Shown one piece after another: positions 1-6,979 of a DNA stretch of 11,938 nt (positions are counted from its first letter, which is position 1; each line of letters opens with the position of its first letter). Both the position numbers and the translations under genes were made by a program. Origin of the DNA: JBBQXK01 sp052387255 (GTDB taxonomy: Bacteria; Pseudomonadota; Alphaproteobacteria; Rhodobacterales; Rhodobacteraceae); contig JBQTJI010000105.1 of assembly GCA_052387255.1 (NCBI GenBank), positions 1-11,938 of the forward strand. Direction: 5' to 3'. The notes under the pieces were generated by a model that did not search any database, was not told the origin of the DNA, and worked only from the letters and a program-made list of their open reading frames with translations.

Positions 1-55
1 AATTCCTCCCCCGAACCCCCCTGCCCGGCTGCCGGCCCCACCAGCCCGATTTCAT

Positions 56-74
56 TGGGGGGAATCCCCCCCCA
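56..74. other. GC hairpin downstream of corA
   Basis: A G-run (57-62) faces a C-run (66-73) and the ends T56 and A74 can also pair, giving a 7-bp stem with a 5-base loop. It lies about 75 bases beyond the corA stop, in the direction of corA transcription. Neither strand has a T-tract after the stem, so it is not a standard intrinsic terminator. It could end corA transcripts weakly or be chance in a C/G-rich spacer. Nothing else recognisable is seen in bases 1-148. Confidence 0.3.
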
Positions 75-148
75 CGGGTCGCCCCGCCCTCCGCGGGCAC
101 GACCGGGCAGGTTGACGCGGAGGGGAACCACATCTGTTGCTACCCCGC

Positions 149-1114
149 CTACAGCCACTTCTTCCAGCGGAAGAACACGAACGTCCCCACTGCCGAGGCC
201 ACCATCATGCCGACCGCCATCGGATAGCCCCACCGCCACTGCAGTTCCGGCATGGCGTTGAAGTTCATGCCATAGGCGGATGCGATCAGCGTCGGCGGCA
301 GGAACACCGCCGCCACCACCGAGACGATCTTGATCGTCTGGTTCTGGCTGAGGTTGATCATCCCCAGCGTGGCGTCGGTTGCCAGCCCGACCCGCGTCGA
401 CAGGAAATCCGCATGCACCTCCAGCGCCTGCAGGTCGCGGGTGAACCCCTTGACCAGCGGGATCAGCGCCTCGCCGCGATAGGCCTCGTGCAGGGTCTGG
501 CCGAAGTAGCTCAGCATCCGCTCCATCGTCAGCAGGGCCAGGCGGACCCGGCTGATCGCCTCGCCCTCGCGCCCGGTGCGGCGCAGGGCCGATTGCAGGG
601 CTGCCCCGGTGGCGGTGTCGCCTTCGGCATAGACTTCGTGCGCCACGACATCCAGCGCCTTGCCGACGCCTTCCAGATGGTCGGCCAGCCGCCCGATGAT
701 CTCTTCGACCAGGCTCAGGAACAGGCGGTCCGGGTCACCGCAGCCGGGGCCCACCTTGTCGGCGCGCAGGGGATAGGTCTCGAACGGGCGCAGGCGGTGG
801 TGGCGCACGGTGAACATGCGCCCCGGCGTCAGGATAAAGCTGACGGGGGCGCTGATCGCCTCGTCCGCGTCGTTGCGGCCCGGCAGCACCACGGTCATGT
901 AGTCGATGCCATCCTCGCGGTACAACCGGTTCGAGATTTCGATCTCTTCCATGTCCTCCAGCGTCGGCACCTCGATCCCCAAGGGCTGCACCGCCGCCAC
1001 CTCGGACAGATCGGGGCGGAACAGGTCGATCCAGCAGGCCTGGGCGAACGGCGTGCCGGGCGACAGGGGTTCGATCTTCTGGCCGGTCACGCGATAGGCA
1101 TGCAGCATCGCCAT
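149..1114 (-). CDS. corA: CorA-family magnesium/cobalt transport protein
   Basis: A 321-residue inner-membrane divalent cation channel of the CorA family, which works as a homopentamer importing Mg2+ (also Co2+ and Ni2+). The long N-terminal cytoplasmic domain carries the family pattern WIDLFRPD, then a Glu-rich LEDMEEIE stretch, and a helical section before the membrane. The C-terminus has two transmembrane segments at about 257-281 and 295-315. Between them is the signature YGMNF (GMN at 282-284) followed by MPEL, the selectivity loop typical of CorA rather than ZntB. It ends FFRWKKWL, a basic tail like that of E. coli CorA (316 residues). The start is taken at the ATG at 1114; a second ATG at 1108 is equally possible because neither has a strong Shine-Dalgarno sequence. 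The gene is divergent from a small membrane protein gene. Family assignment is secure; ion preference is inferred from the family. Confidence 0.93.
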   Translation of the reverse strand: MAMLHAYRVTGQKIEPLSPGTPFAQACWIDLFRPDLSEVAAVQPLGIEVPTLEDMEEIEISNRLYREDGIDYMTVVLPGRNDADEAISAPVSFILTPGRMFTVRHHRLRPFETYPLRADKVGPGCGDPDRLFLSLVEEIIGRLADHLEGVGKALDVVAHEVYAEGDTATGAALQSALRRTGREGEAISRVRLALLTMERMLSYFGQTLHEAYRGEALIPLVKGFTRDLQALEVHADFLSTRVGLATDATLGMINLSQNQTIKIVSVVAAVFLPPTLIASAYGMNFNAMPELQWRWGYPMAVGMMVASAVGTFVFFRWKKWL

Positions 1115-1169
1115 CCCCGCTGGTAGGTGCGTCGGTGCCTTGCCTAGCGCGCCCCGGCAGCCGGGCCAA

Positions 1170-1220
1170 GTCCCGATCCGGTGCCGTCGCACAACGGCGG
1201 AAATGCAGGCGGATCGGGAC
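1170..1220. repeat. Nested inverted repeat between corA and small ORF
   Basis: Perfect 10-bp arms GTCCCGATCC (1170-1179) and GGATCGGGAC (1211-1220) enclose 31 bases. The enclosed stretch itself holds a hairpin, GCCGT (1183-1187) with ACGGC (1194-1198) and a 6-base loop. On the plus strand the outer stem is followed at once by ATTTTTG, as in an intrinsic terminator or attenuator. On the minus strand the element would sit in the corA 5' leader. A further 5-bp hairpin, CCCGG/CCGGG (1153-1157/1161-1165), lies beside it on the corA side. No known riboswitch class is recognised, and its role is unknown. Confidence 0.6.
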
Positions 1221-1277
1221 ATTTTTGTGCCGCATTTCGGTGCTTTTCTGAAAAGATGCCGTGAGGAAGGGTTCAGA

Positions 1278-1406
1278 ATGGCTGAAACCACCCTGTTTGC
1301 CCTGACCTTCGCCATCTGTGGCGCGATGACGCTGCTGATCCTGGCCCGCGCCCTGCGCGACGTGTGGTCGGGCCACCATGACGAGACGCCGCAGACCGAA
1401 GATTGA
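1278..1406 (+). CDS. Small single-span membrane protein (42 aa), unknown function
   Basis: Not recognised as a named family. The ATG at 1278 follows a strong Shine-Dalgarno stretch (AGGAAGG, 1264-1270) at about 7 bases, which decides this start over longer in-frame extensions. The product is 42 residues: a short N-terminus, one hydrophobic helix at about 5-24 (FALTFAICGAMTLLILA), then a basic ARALRDVW segment and an acidic, His-containing tail ending TED. This is the usual layout of a small inner-membrane protein with a cytoplasmic tail. Codons are rich in G/C at third positions, like the neighbours, which supports real coding. It is divergent from corA across 163 bp and convergent with glpK, with 25 bases between their stops. 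A tie to CorA or cation handling is only positional. A short hairpin (CTTTT/AAAAG, 1243-1255) lies just before the Shine-Dalgarno sequence. Confidence 0.68.
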   Translation: MAETTLFALTFAICGAMTLLILARALRDVWSGHHDETPQTED

Positions 1407-1431
1407 CCTCGGTCATTGGTCGCGCGGCGGG

Positions 1432-2919
1432 TCAGACCGTCATCGTCGCGGCAACCGCCCGCGACCAGCGGTCGACCTTCGTCTTGCGCACACCTTGGTC
1501 CATGGCGGGCCGGAACCGCCGGTCGAGCGCCCAGGCTGCCGCGAAGTCCTCGGGCGACCCGGCCAGACCGGCCTGCATCGCCGCCAGATAGGCCGCACCC
1601 AGCGCCGTCGTCTCGGTCACCACGGGGCGGTCCACGGGGGCGTCGATGATGTCGGCCAGGAACTGCATGGTCCAGTCGCTGGCGGTCATCCCGCCGTCCA
1701 CCCGCAGCACCCCCTCGCCCGCCCCGCCCCAGTCGGCGCGCATCGCCTGCAGCAGGTCGCGCGTCTGGAAGCCCACGCTTTCCAGCGCCGCCCGTGCGAT
1801 CTCGGCCGGACCCGAGTTGCGCGTCAGCCCATAGATCGCGCCCCGGCAGTCGGGCCGCCAGTGCGGCGCGCCAAGGCCGGTGAAGGCGGGCACCAGCACC
1901 ACGTCCTGCCCCGGATCCGCCGCCTCGGCGAGGGGTTGGGTTTCGGGGGCCGCGCGGATCATCTTCAATCCGTCGCGCAGCCATTGCACGACCGCGCCCG
2001 CGATGAAGATCGACCCTTCCAGCGCATAGGTGGGCTTGCCGTCCAATTGGTAGGCGATGGTGGTCAAGAGGCGGTTCGTCGAGGCCACCATCTGCGGCCC
2101 CGTGTTCAGCAGCGCGAAACAGCCGGTGCCGTAGGTCGATTTCATCATGCCGGGGCTGAAACAGGCCTGCCCCACCGTCGCCGCCTGCTGGTCGCCCGCG
2201 ACGCCCAGGATCGCGATCTCGCGCCCGAACAGGTCGGCCCGCGTCACCCCGAAATCGGCGGCGCAGTCGCGCACCTCTGGCAGCATCGCCATCGGCACGT
2301 CCAGGGCGGCGCAGATGTCGGCGTCCCATTCACCATTTGCGATGTTGTACAGCAGGGTGCGGGCGGCGTTGGTGGCGTCGGTGGCATGGACACGGCCGCC
2401 GGTCAGCTTCCAGATCAGCCAGGTGTCGACGGTGCCGAACAGGAGTTCTCCGCGCGCGGCCCGTTCGCGCGATCCCGGCACATGGTCCAGCATCCACGCC
2501 ACCTTGGTGCCGCTGAAATAGGGGTCGAGCAGCAGGCCGGTCCTGCTTGTGATCAGGGGCTCCAGCCCGTCCGCCTTGAGCCGGGCGCAGGTGTCGGCGG
2601 TGCGGCGGTCCTGCCAGACGATGGCGTTGTGGATCGGCTGGCCGGTCGTCCGGTCCCAGACCAGCGTGGTTTCCCGCTGGTTGGTGATGCCGATGGCGGC
2701 GATGTCGGTGGCGGTCAGGCCCGCCTTCTCGATCACCGCGCGGGCGGTGCCGGCCACGGTCGACCACAGGTCGGACGGGTCATGCTCGACCCAGCCCGAG
2801 GCGGGGTAGGCTTGCGGGAATTCCTCCTGCGCGGTCGCGACCACGCGCAGGCCCCGGTCGAAGACGATCGCGCGGGACGAGGTGGTGCCCTGGTCGATGG
2901 CAAGGATGTGGGGGGGCAT
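1432..2919 (-). CDS. glpK: Glycerol kinase
   Basis: Cytoplasmic FGGY-family kinase making sn-glycerol 3-phosphate from glycerol and ATP, the step that traps glycerol in the cell. At 495 residues it is close to E. coli GlpK (502). Visible motifs: phosphate-binding DQGTTSS (9-15), ITNQRETT (78-85) and VWQDRRT (101-107) in the substrate-binding N-domain, the AGDQQAA motif with the catalytic-base Asp at 243, YGTGCF (263-268), and the C-domain nucleotide-site RVDGG (406-410). The ATG at 2919 is preferred: it lies directly before the conserved PHILAIDQGTT start, with AGGA upstream. The longer in-frame option begins with TTG at 2955 and would code through a palindromic operator. It lies 86 bases downstream of glpD on the same strand and may be transcribed both from glpD and from its own promoter in the AT-rich gap. 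Confidence 0.96.
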   Translation of the reverse strand: MPPHILAIDQGTTSSRAIVFDRGLRVVATAQEEFPQAYPASGWVEHDPSDLWSTVAGTARAVIEKAGLTATDIAAIGITNQRETTLVWDRTTGQPIHNAIVWQDRRTADTCARLKADGLEPLITSRTGLLLDPYFSGTKVAWMLDHVPGSRERAARGELLFGTVDTWLIWKLTGGRVHATDATNAARTLLYNIANGEWDADICAALDVPMAMLPEVRDCAADFGVTRADLFGREIAILGVAGDQQAATVGQACFSPGMMKSTYGTGCFALLNTGPQMVASTNRLLTTIAYQLDGKPTYALEGSIFIAGAVVQWLRDGLKMIRAAPETQPLAEAADPGQDVVLVPAFTGLGAPHWRPDCRGAIYGLTRNSGPAEIARAALESVGFQTRDLLQAMRADWGGAGEGVLRVDGGMTASDWTMQFLADIIDAPVDRPVVTETTALGAAYLAAMQAGLAGSPEDFAAAWALDRRFRPAMDQGVRKTKVDRWSRAVAATMTV

Positions 2920-2931
2920 GAGGGGGGTTCC

Positions 2932-2945
2932 TAACACGCGTGTTA
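2932..2945. promoter_or_regulatory. Palindromic operator candidate in the glpK leader
   Basis: TAACACGCGTGTTA is a perfect 14-bp palindrome with a central CG, placed 12 bases before the glpK ATG and just downstream of the likely glpK promoter. Perfect palindromes of this form are typical sites for dimeric repressors such as LacI- or TetR-family proteins. Bound there, a repressor would block elongation or cover the ribosome site. No matching copy was seen before glpD or the isomerase gene. The regulator itself is not in the window. Confidence 0.6.
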
Positions 2946-2961
2946 CGACATTCAAGCCTTT

Positions 2962-2991
2962 GTTATATCTAAATATTCAGCCGGACGTTAA
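2962..2991 (-). promoter_or_regulatory. Likely glpK promoter
   Basis: The 86-base glpD-glpK gap contains an AT-rich island unlike its surroundings. Read on the minus strand, TTAACG (2986-2991) could serve as the -35 and TATAAC (2962-2967) as the -10, with an 18-base spacer. Transcription would start near 2955, so the palindrome at 2932-2945 would fall at roughly +10 to +24. The -10 match is good and the -35 match moderate. The call rests on the motifs and local base composition only. Confidence 0.45.
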
Positions 2992-3005
2992 CCCTTTGGC
3001 AAGGA

Positions 3006-4574
3006 TCACTCCGCCGCCTTGACCGCGCCAGCGTCCTGCATGAAGCGGTCCAGCGCCGCGATCTGGTCCGCCGTCAGGCGCAGGCCCAGCTTGGTGCGCC
3101 GCCAGACCACGTCATCGGCCCGCTGCGCGAACTCGCGCGACATCAGCCAGCGCACCTCGGCCTCGGTCAGGGTTGCGCCGAAGTCGCGGCCAAGGTCGGC
3201 CGCCGCCCGCGCCTCGCCCAGCACCTGCGCCGCCTCGGACCCGTAGGCGCGGATCAGGCGGCCGGCCCAGTAGGGCGTGAGGAACGGATAGCGCGCCGAA
3301 ATCTCGGCGGTCAGCCGCGCCACACCGTCATGCGGAAAATCGCCGCCGGGCAGGGGCACGCGGGCCGTCCATTCGCCCTTGGCCTGCGGGAAATGGGGGG
3401 CGAGTTTCGCCAAAGCGCTTTCGGCCAGACGGCGGTAGGTGGTGATCTTGCCGCCGAAGACGTTCAGCAGGGGTGGCCCGTTCGTGTCCAGCGACAGCAC
3501 ATAGTCGCGCGTCGCCGCCGTGGCCGACTTGGCCCCGTCGTTGTACAGGGGCCGCACGCCCGAATAGGTCCAGACCACATCCGCCGGCGTCACGGCGCGC
3601 GCGAAATACTGCGAGGCGAAGGTGCAGAGATAGTCGCGTTCGGCATCGGTGCAGACCGGGCTGCCGGGCTCGCCCTTGTGGTCCTGGTCGGTGGTGCCGA
3701 TCAGGGTGAAGTCCTGTTCGTAGGGGATCGCAAAGATGATCCGCCCGTCGGTCCCCTGGAAGAAATAGCAGCGGTCGTGGTCATACAGCCTGCGGGTGAC
3801 GATATGGCTGCCGCGCACCAGCCGCACGCCTTCGGACGAATTGATGCGCGCGACGTTGCGGATCACATCCTCGACCCAGGGGCCGCCCGCGTTGACCAGC
3901 GCGCGGGCGCGGTGTTCGGCCTGGACGCCGCCCGTGTCGGTCACCACATGCCACAGCGCGCCGTCGCGCCGGGCCGAGACCACGCGCGTGCGGGTCAGCA
4001 CCTGCCCGCCGCGCTGCACCGCGTCCCGCGCGTTCAGGGCCACGAGACGCGAATCCTCGACCCAGGCGTCGGAATATTCATAGGCCTTGCGGAATTTCGG
4101 GTTCAGCGCGCGGCCCGCCGGATCGGTCGTCAGGTCCACCGTGCGCGTCGCGGGCAGGATCTTTCGCCCCCCCAGCGTGTCGTACAGGAACAGGCCCAGC
4201 CGGATCAGCCAGGCCGGGCGGCGGCCGCGCATCCACGGCATGACACGCGACAGAAGGCGGCCCGTGGGCGTGTCGCCTTCAAACCGCATGTCGGGGTGGT
4301 AGGGCAGCACGAAGCGCATGGGCCAGCTGATGTGGGGCATCGCCACCAGCAGGGTTTCGCGTTCCTCCAGCGCCTTGCGCACCAGCCCGAACTCGAAATA
4401 CTCCAGATACCGCAGGCCGCCGTGGAACAGCTTGGTCGAGGCCCCCGAGGTGGCCTGGGCAAGATCGCTCTGCTCGGCCAGTGTCACCGACAGGCCGCGC
4501 CCGACCGCATCGCGGGCGATGCCGCAGCCGTTGATGCCCCCCCCGATGATGAACAGATCGACCGGTTCCGGCAT
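3006..4574 (-). CDS. glpD: Aerobic glycerol-3-phosphate dehydrogenase (FAD)
   Basis: Membrane-associated flavoenzyme oxidising glycerol 3-phosphate to dihydroxyacetone phosphate and passing electrons to quinone. At 522 residues it is slightly longer than E. coli GlpD (501). The N-terminal Rossmann FAD site IIGGGINGCG spans 9-18. ATSGASTKLFHGGLRYLE (41-58) is the family's FAD-binding segment. GTTDQDHKG (293-301), TYSGVRPL (336-343) and FGGKITTYRRLAE (373-385) follow, then a helical C-terminal cap from about 400. Residues around 97-117 form an insert relative to E. coli, probably normal for alphaproteobacterial GlpD. The ATG at 4574 is chosen because it directly precedes the FAD motif and has AGGGGG upstream; longer in-frame extensions would run into the divergent gene's promoter. 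glpK follows on the same strand, so together they convert glycerol to dihydroxyacetone phosphate. Confidence 0.95.
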   Translation of the reverse strand: MPEPVDLFIIGGGINGCGIARDAVGRGLSVTLAEQSDLAQATSGASTKLFHGGLRYLEYFEFGLVRKALEERETLLVAMPHISWPMRFVLPYHPDMRFEGDTPTGRLLSRVMPWMRGRRPAWLIRLGLFLYDTLGGRKILPATRTVDLTTDPAGRALNPKFRKAYEYSDAWVEDSRLVALNARDAVQRGGQVLTRTRVVSARRDGALWHVVTDTGGVQAEHRARALVNAGGPWVEDVIRNVARINSSEGVRLVRGSHIVTRRLYDHDRCYFFQGTDGRIIFAIPYEQDFTLIGTTDQDHKGEPGSPVCTDAERDYLCTFASQYFARAVTPADVVWTYSGVRPLYNDGAKSATAATRDYVLSLDTNGPPLLNVFGGKITTYRRLAESALAKLAPHFPQAKGEWTARVPLPGGDFPHDGVARLTAEISARYPFLTPYWAGRLIRAYGSEAAQVLGEARAAADLGRDFGATLTEAEVRWLMSREFAQRADDVVWRRTKLGLRLTADQIAALDRFMQDAGAVKAAE

Positions 4575-4624
4575 GCCGCGCCCCCTGACCGCCTGGCCTC
4601 GGGTCTGGCGGTCGATGCGCTTTT

Positions 4625-4638
4625 TGTCAAGGTTCTTG
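4625..4638 (-). promoter_or_regulatory. Candidate glpD -35 with overlapping small palindrome
   Basis: On the minus strand a consensus TTGACA (4625-4630) lies about 50 bases before the glpD start. The expected -10 position is GC-rich with no good match, so the promoter is uncertain. The short palindrome CAAG-GTT-CTTG (4628-4638) overlaps the -35, where a repressor or activator half-site would act. It does not resemble the glpK palindrome. Confidence 0.3.
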
Positions 4639-4674
4639 TTCGGATTTGCGCGATTTCCGGGCATGGGCAGCGGC

Positions 4675-4704
4675 TTGACGCCCCCCATCCCGCTTGCGCA
4701 GTAT
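4675..4704 (+). promoter_or_regulatory. Likely promoter of the isomerase/oxidoreductase operon
   Basis: TTGACG (4675-4680), 5 of 6 to the sigma-70 -35 consensus, is followed after 18 bases by CAGTAT (4699-4704), a weaker -10. Initiation would be near 4711, leaving a short leader with a strong GGGGGAGAGG ribosome site before the ATG at 4738. It shares the 163-bp divergent region with the glpD promoter, so one regulator could control both directions. Confidence 0.45.
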
Positions 4705-4737
4705 TGCCGCAGCAGCAGACCGGGGGAGAGGCTTGCC

Positions 4738-5793
4738 ATGCGGACGATCAAGGGGCCGGCCCTGTTCCTGGCGCAGTTTGCGGGCGACACGGCCCCGTTC
4801 AACGACTGGGGCACGATCACGGCCTGGGCCGCCGGTTGCGGCTATGTCGGCGTGCAGGTGCCAAGCTGGGACGCGCGCCTGTTCGACCTGGACCGGGCGG
4901 CCTCATCGAAAGGCTATTGCGACGAGGTGAAGGGCATCGCCGCCGACAGCGGCATCGTCATCACCGAGTTGTCCACCCACCTGCAGGGGCAGCTTGTGGC
5001 GGTGCATCCGGCCTATGACGCGGCGTTCGACGGCTTTGCCGCCCCCGCCGTGCGCGGCAACCCGGCGGCACGGGCGGAATGGGCGGTGGACCAGGTGAAA
5101 AAGGCGCTGACCGCCAGCCGCAACCTGGGCCTGACCGCGCATGCGACGTTTTCGGGCGCGCTTGCCTGGCCGTACCTGTATCCCTGGCCGCAGCGCCCGG
5201 CGGGGCTGGTGGAAGAGGCGTTTGGCGAGCTTGCCCGCCGCTGGACCCCGATCCTGGACCATGCCGAGGAGATGGGGGTCGATGTCTGCTATGAGATTCA
5301 CCCCGGCGAGGACCTGCACGACGGGGCAAGCTATGAGATGTTCCTGGACCGCGTGGGCGGCCACGCCCGCGCCCGGATGCTGTACGACCCCAGCCACTAT
5401 GTGCTGCAACACCTTGATTATCTGGACCATATCGACATCTACCACGACCGGATCGGGATGTTCCACGTCAAGGACGCCGAACTGAACCCGACGGGGCGGC
5501 AGGGCGTGTACGGCGGGTTCCAGTCTTGGGTGAACCGCGCGGGCCGGTTCCGCAGCCCCGGCGACGGGCAGGTCGATTTCGGCGCGATCTTCTCGAAACT
5601 CACGGCCTACGGGTTCGACGGCTGGGCGGTGGTCGAGTGGGAATGCTGCCTGAAGCACCCCGAGGACGGCGCGCGCGAAGGGGCGGCATTCGTGGACGCG
5701 CACCTGATCCGGGTGACCGAGAAGGCCTTTGACGATTTCGCCGGGGCGGGCACCGACCGCGCCGCCAACCGCCGCATGCTGGGACTGGAGTGA
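4738..5793 (+). CDS. Sugar (phosphate) isomerase/epimerase, xylose isomerase-like TIM barrel
   Basis: A 351-residue cytoplasmic protein of the AP-endonuclease-2 / xylose-isomerase-like TIM-barrel superfamily. Enzymes of this fold use a divalent metal to isomerise, epimerise or eliminate sugars and keto-sugars. Likely metal and acid-base residues lie in CYEIHPGE (Glu186, His188), LYDPSH (Asp217, His220), MFHVKD (His243, Asp246) and VVEWE (Glu300). There is no signal peptide or membrane segment. The ATG at 4738 follows a GGGGGAGAGG ribosome site and gives the family-typical start RTIKGPALFLAQFAGD. The Gfo/Idh/MocA oxidoreductase starts 5 bases after its stop; genes resembling these two commonly travel as a pair in bacteria. 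Related folds include the E. coli YcjR epimerase and keto-glycoside-cleaving enzymes, so the true reaction is not settled. The fold is secure; substrate and reaction are unknown. Confidence 0.88.
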   Translation: MRTIKGPALFLAQFAGDTAPFNDWGTITAWAAGCGYVGVQVPSWDARLFDLDRAASSKGYCDEVKGIAADSGIVITELSTHLQGQLVAVHPAYDAAFDGFAAPAVRGNPAARAEWAVDQVKKALTASRNLGLTAHATFSGALAWPYLYPWPQRPAGLVEEAFGELARRWTPILDHAEEMGVDVCYEIHPGEDLHDGASYEMFLDRVGGHARARMLYDPSHYVLQHLDYLDHIDIYHDRIGMFHVKDAELNPTGRQGVYGGFQSWVNRAGRFRSPGDGQVDFGAIFSKLTAYGFDGWAVVEWECCLKHPEDGAREGAAFVDAHLIRVTEKAFDDFAGAGTDRAANRRMLGLE

Positions 5794-5798
5794 TACCC

Positions 5799-6977
5799 AT
5801 GGCCATCACCGGAACACGCGATACAAGGGCCCCCCGCATCCGTCTGGGCATGGTGGGGGGCGGGCGCGACGCCTTCATCGGGGCGGTGCACCGGCTGGCA
5901 GCGCGGATGGACGACCAGTACGAACTGGTCGCCGGGTGCTTTTCTGCAGATGCAGAGAAATCAAGGGCTTCGGGGGCGGACCTGGGGCTGGACCCGGCCC
6001 GCGTCTATGCCGATTTCGCCGAGATGGCGTCGCGCGAGGCCCGGCGCAAGGAGGGGATCGAGGCGGTGGCCATCGTCACTCCGAACCACCTGCACGCCCC
6101 CGTGGCCCTGCAGTTCCTGCGGCGCGGCATCCATGTGATCTGCGACAAGCCCCTGACCGCCACCCTGCCCGAAGCCAGGCGACTGGCCAAGGCGGCACAG
6201 GCGTCGGGCGTGATCTTCGCGCTGACCCACAACTACACCGGCACGCCGATGGTTCGGCAGGCGCGGGCGATGGTGGCGGCGGGCGATCTGGGCGAGATCC
6301 GGGTGGTGCAGGTCGAATATGCGCAGGACTGGCTGGCCTCGCCCCTGGAGGGCACCGGCCACAAGCAGGCCGACTGGCGCACCGACCCCGCGCGCACCGG
6401 GGCGGGCGGATCGACCGGCGACATCGGCACGCATGCGTTCAACCTGGCGTCCTTCGTGACCGGGCTGGAGGTGGAGGCGCTGTCGGCCGACCTGCAGAGC
6501 TTTGTCGCGGGGCGCCGGGTGGACGACAACGGCCACGTCCTGCTGCGATTTCAGGGGGGTGCGCGCGGCATGCTGTGGTGCAGCCAGGTCGCGGCGGGAT
6601 GCGAGAACGGGCTGCGGCTGCGGGTCTACGGCACGAAGGCGGGGATCGAATGGGCGCAGGAGGACCCGAACTATCTGTGGGTCACCCCCATCGGCGCGCC
6701 CCGGTACCGCATCACGCGGTCGGGGGCCGGGGCGGGACCCGAGGCGGGGCGCGTCAGCCGGGTGCCGCCGGGCCATCCCGAGGGCTACCTCGAAGCCTTT
6801 GCCAACCTCTATGCCGAGGTCGCCCGCGCCGTCACCGCCCGGCGCGACGGAACCGCCCTGCCCCCCGAGGTGACTTTCCCCGGCCTTGCCGAGGGGTTGC
6901 AGGGCGTGGCCTTTGTCGATGCCTGCGTGCGCTCGTCGCGCCGGAATGCGGCCTGGGTCACGCTGGCGCTGCCCTGA
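5799..6977 (+). CDS. Gfo/Idh/MocA-family NAD(P)-dependent oxidoreductase
   Basis: A 392-residue cytoplasmic dehydrogenase acting on sugars, inositols or their derivatives. The N-terminal Rossmann domain has the dinucleotide site LGMVGGGRDAFIG (16-28). The catalytic-Lys region is CDKPLT (115-120), a DKP form of the usual EKP motif, with Lys117. GGSTGDIGTHAFNL (203-216) holds the family's Asp208 and His212 for substrate binding and catalysis. The C-terminal alpha/beta domain follows. The ATG at 5799 is chosen over a GTG at 5790 because GGAG (5787-5790) sits 8 bases upstream of it. That ribosome site overlaps the last codons of the isomerase gene, so the two are translationally close. Its stop lies only 2 bases from the stop of the convergent kinase gene. 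The substrate is unknown; pairing with the isomerase suggests oxidation of a carbohydrate hydroxyl before or after isomerisation. Confidence 0.9.
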   Translation: MAITGTRDTRAPRIRLGMVGGGRDAFIGAVHRLAARMDDQYELVAGCFSADAEKSRASGADLGLDPARVYADFAEMASREARRKEGIEAVAIVTPNHLHAPVALQFLRRGIHVICDKPLTATLPEARRLAKAAQASGVIFALTHNYTGTPMVRQARAMVAAGDLGEIRVVQVEYAQDWLASPLEGTGHKQADWRTDPARTGAGGSTGDIGTHAFNLASFVTGLEVEALSADLQSFVAGRRVDDNGHVLLRFQGGARGMLWCSQVAAGCENGLRLRVYGTKAGIEWAQEDPNYLWVTPIGAPRYRITRSGAGAGPEAGRVSRVPPGHPEGYLEAFANLYAEVARAVTARRDGTALPPEVTFPGLAEGLQGVAFVDACVRSSRRNAAWVTLALP

Positions 6978-6979
6978 CG

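Noticed and set aside
2..55. ATG at 55 on the minus strand opening an 18-codon frame to the left edge (MKSGWWGRQPG...)
   Set aside because: Too short, rich in Gly/Arg, no clear ribosome site and preceded by a GC hairpin. It could be the start of a next gene, but nothing supports it.
137..1126. Long open frame on the plus strand opposite corA
   Set aside because: The translation is low-complexity, rich in Arg, His and Gln, typical of the antisense frame of a GC-rich gene; the minus strand gives a clear CorA protein.
1407..1431. Terminator in the gap between the small ORF and glpK (GACC-TC-GGTC)
   Set aside because: The 4-bp stem with a 2-base loop is too small to be stable and there is no T-tract on either strand.
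149..2329. One long minus-strand frame joining corA with sequence inside glpK, as if a fusion protein
   Set aside because: Only the last 321 residues resemble a protein family; the upstream part is an off-frame reading of glpK and of the structured intergenic region.
2911..2927. C-runs flanking the glpK start codon as a phase-variable tract
   Set aside because: The runs are only 6 and 7 bases long and broken by the start codon; common in such GC-rich DNA.
1378..2934. 518-codon open frame on the plus strand opposite glpK
   Set aside because: An antisense shadow: no recognisable domain and Arg/His/Gly-rich composition. Glycerol kinase with all its motifs occupies the other strand.
3330..5018. 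562-codon open frame on the plus strand opposite glpD, running into the isomerase gene
   Set aside because: It crosses the divergent promoter region and the start of a real gene in a different frame, and has no family resemblance. GC-rich shadow.
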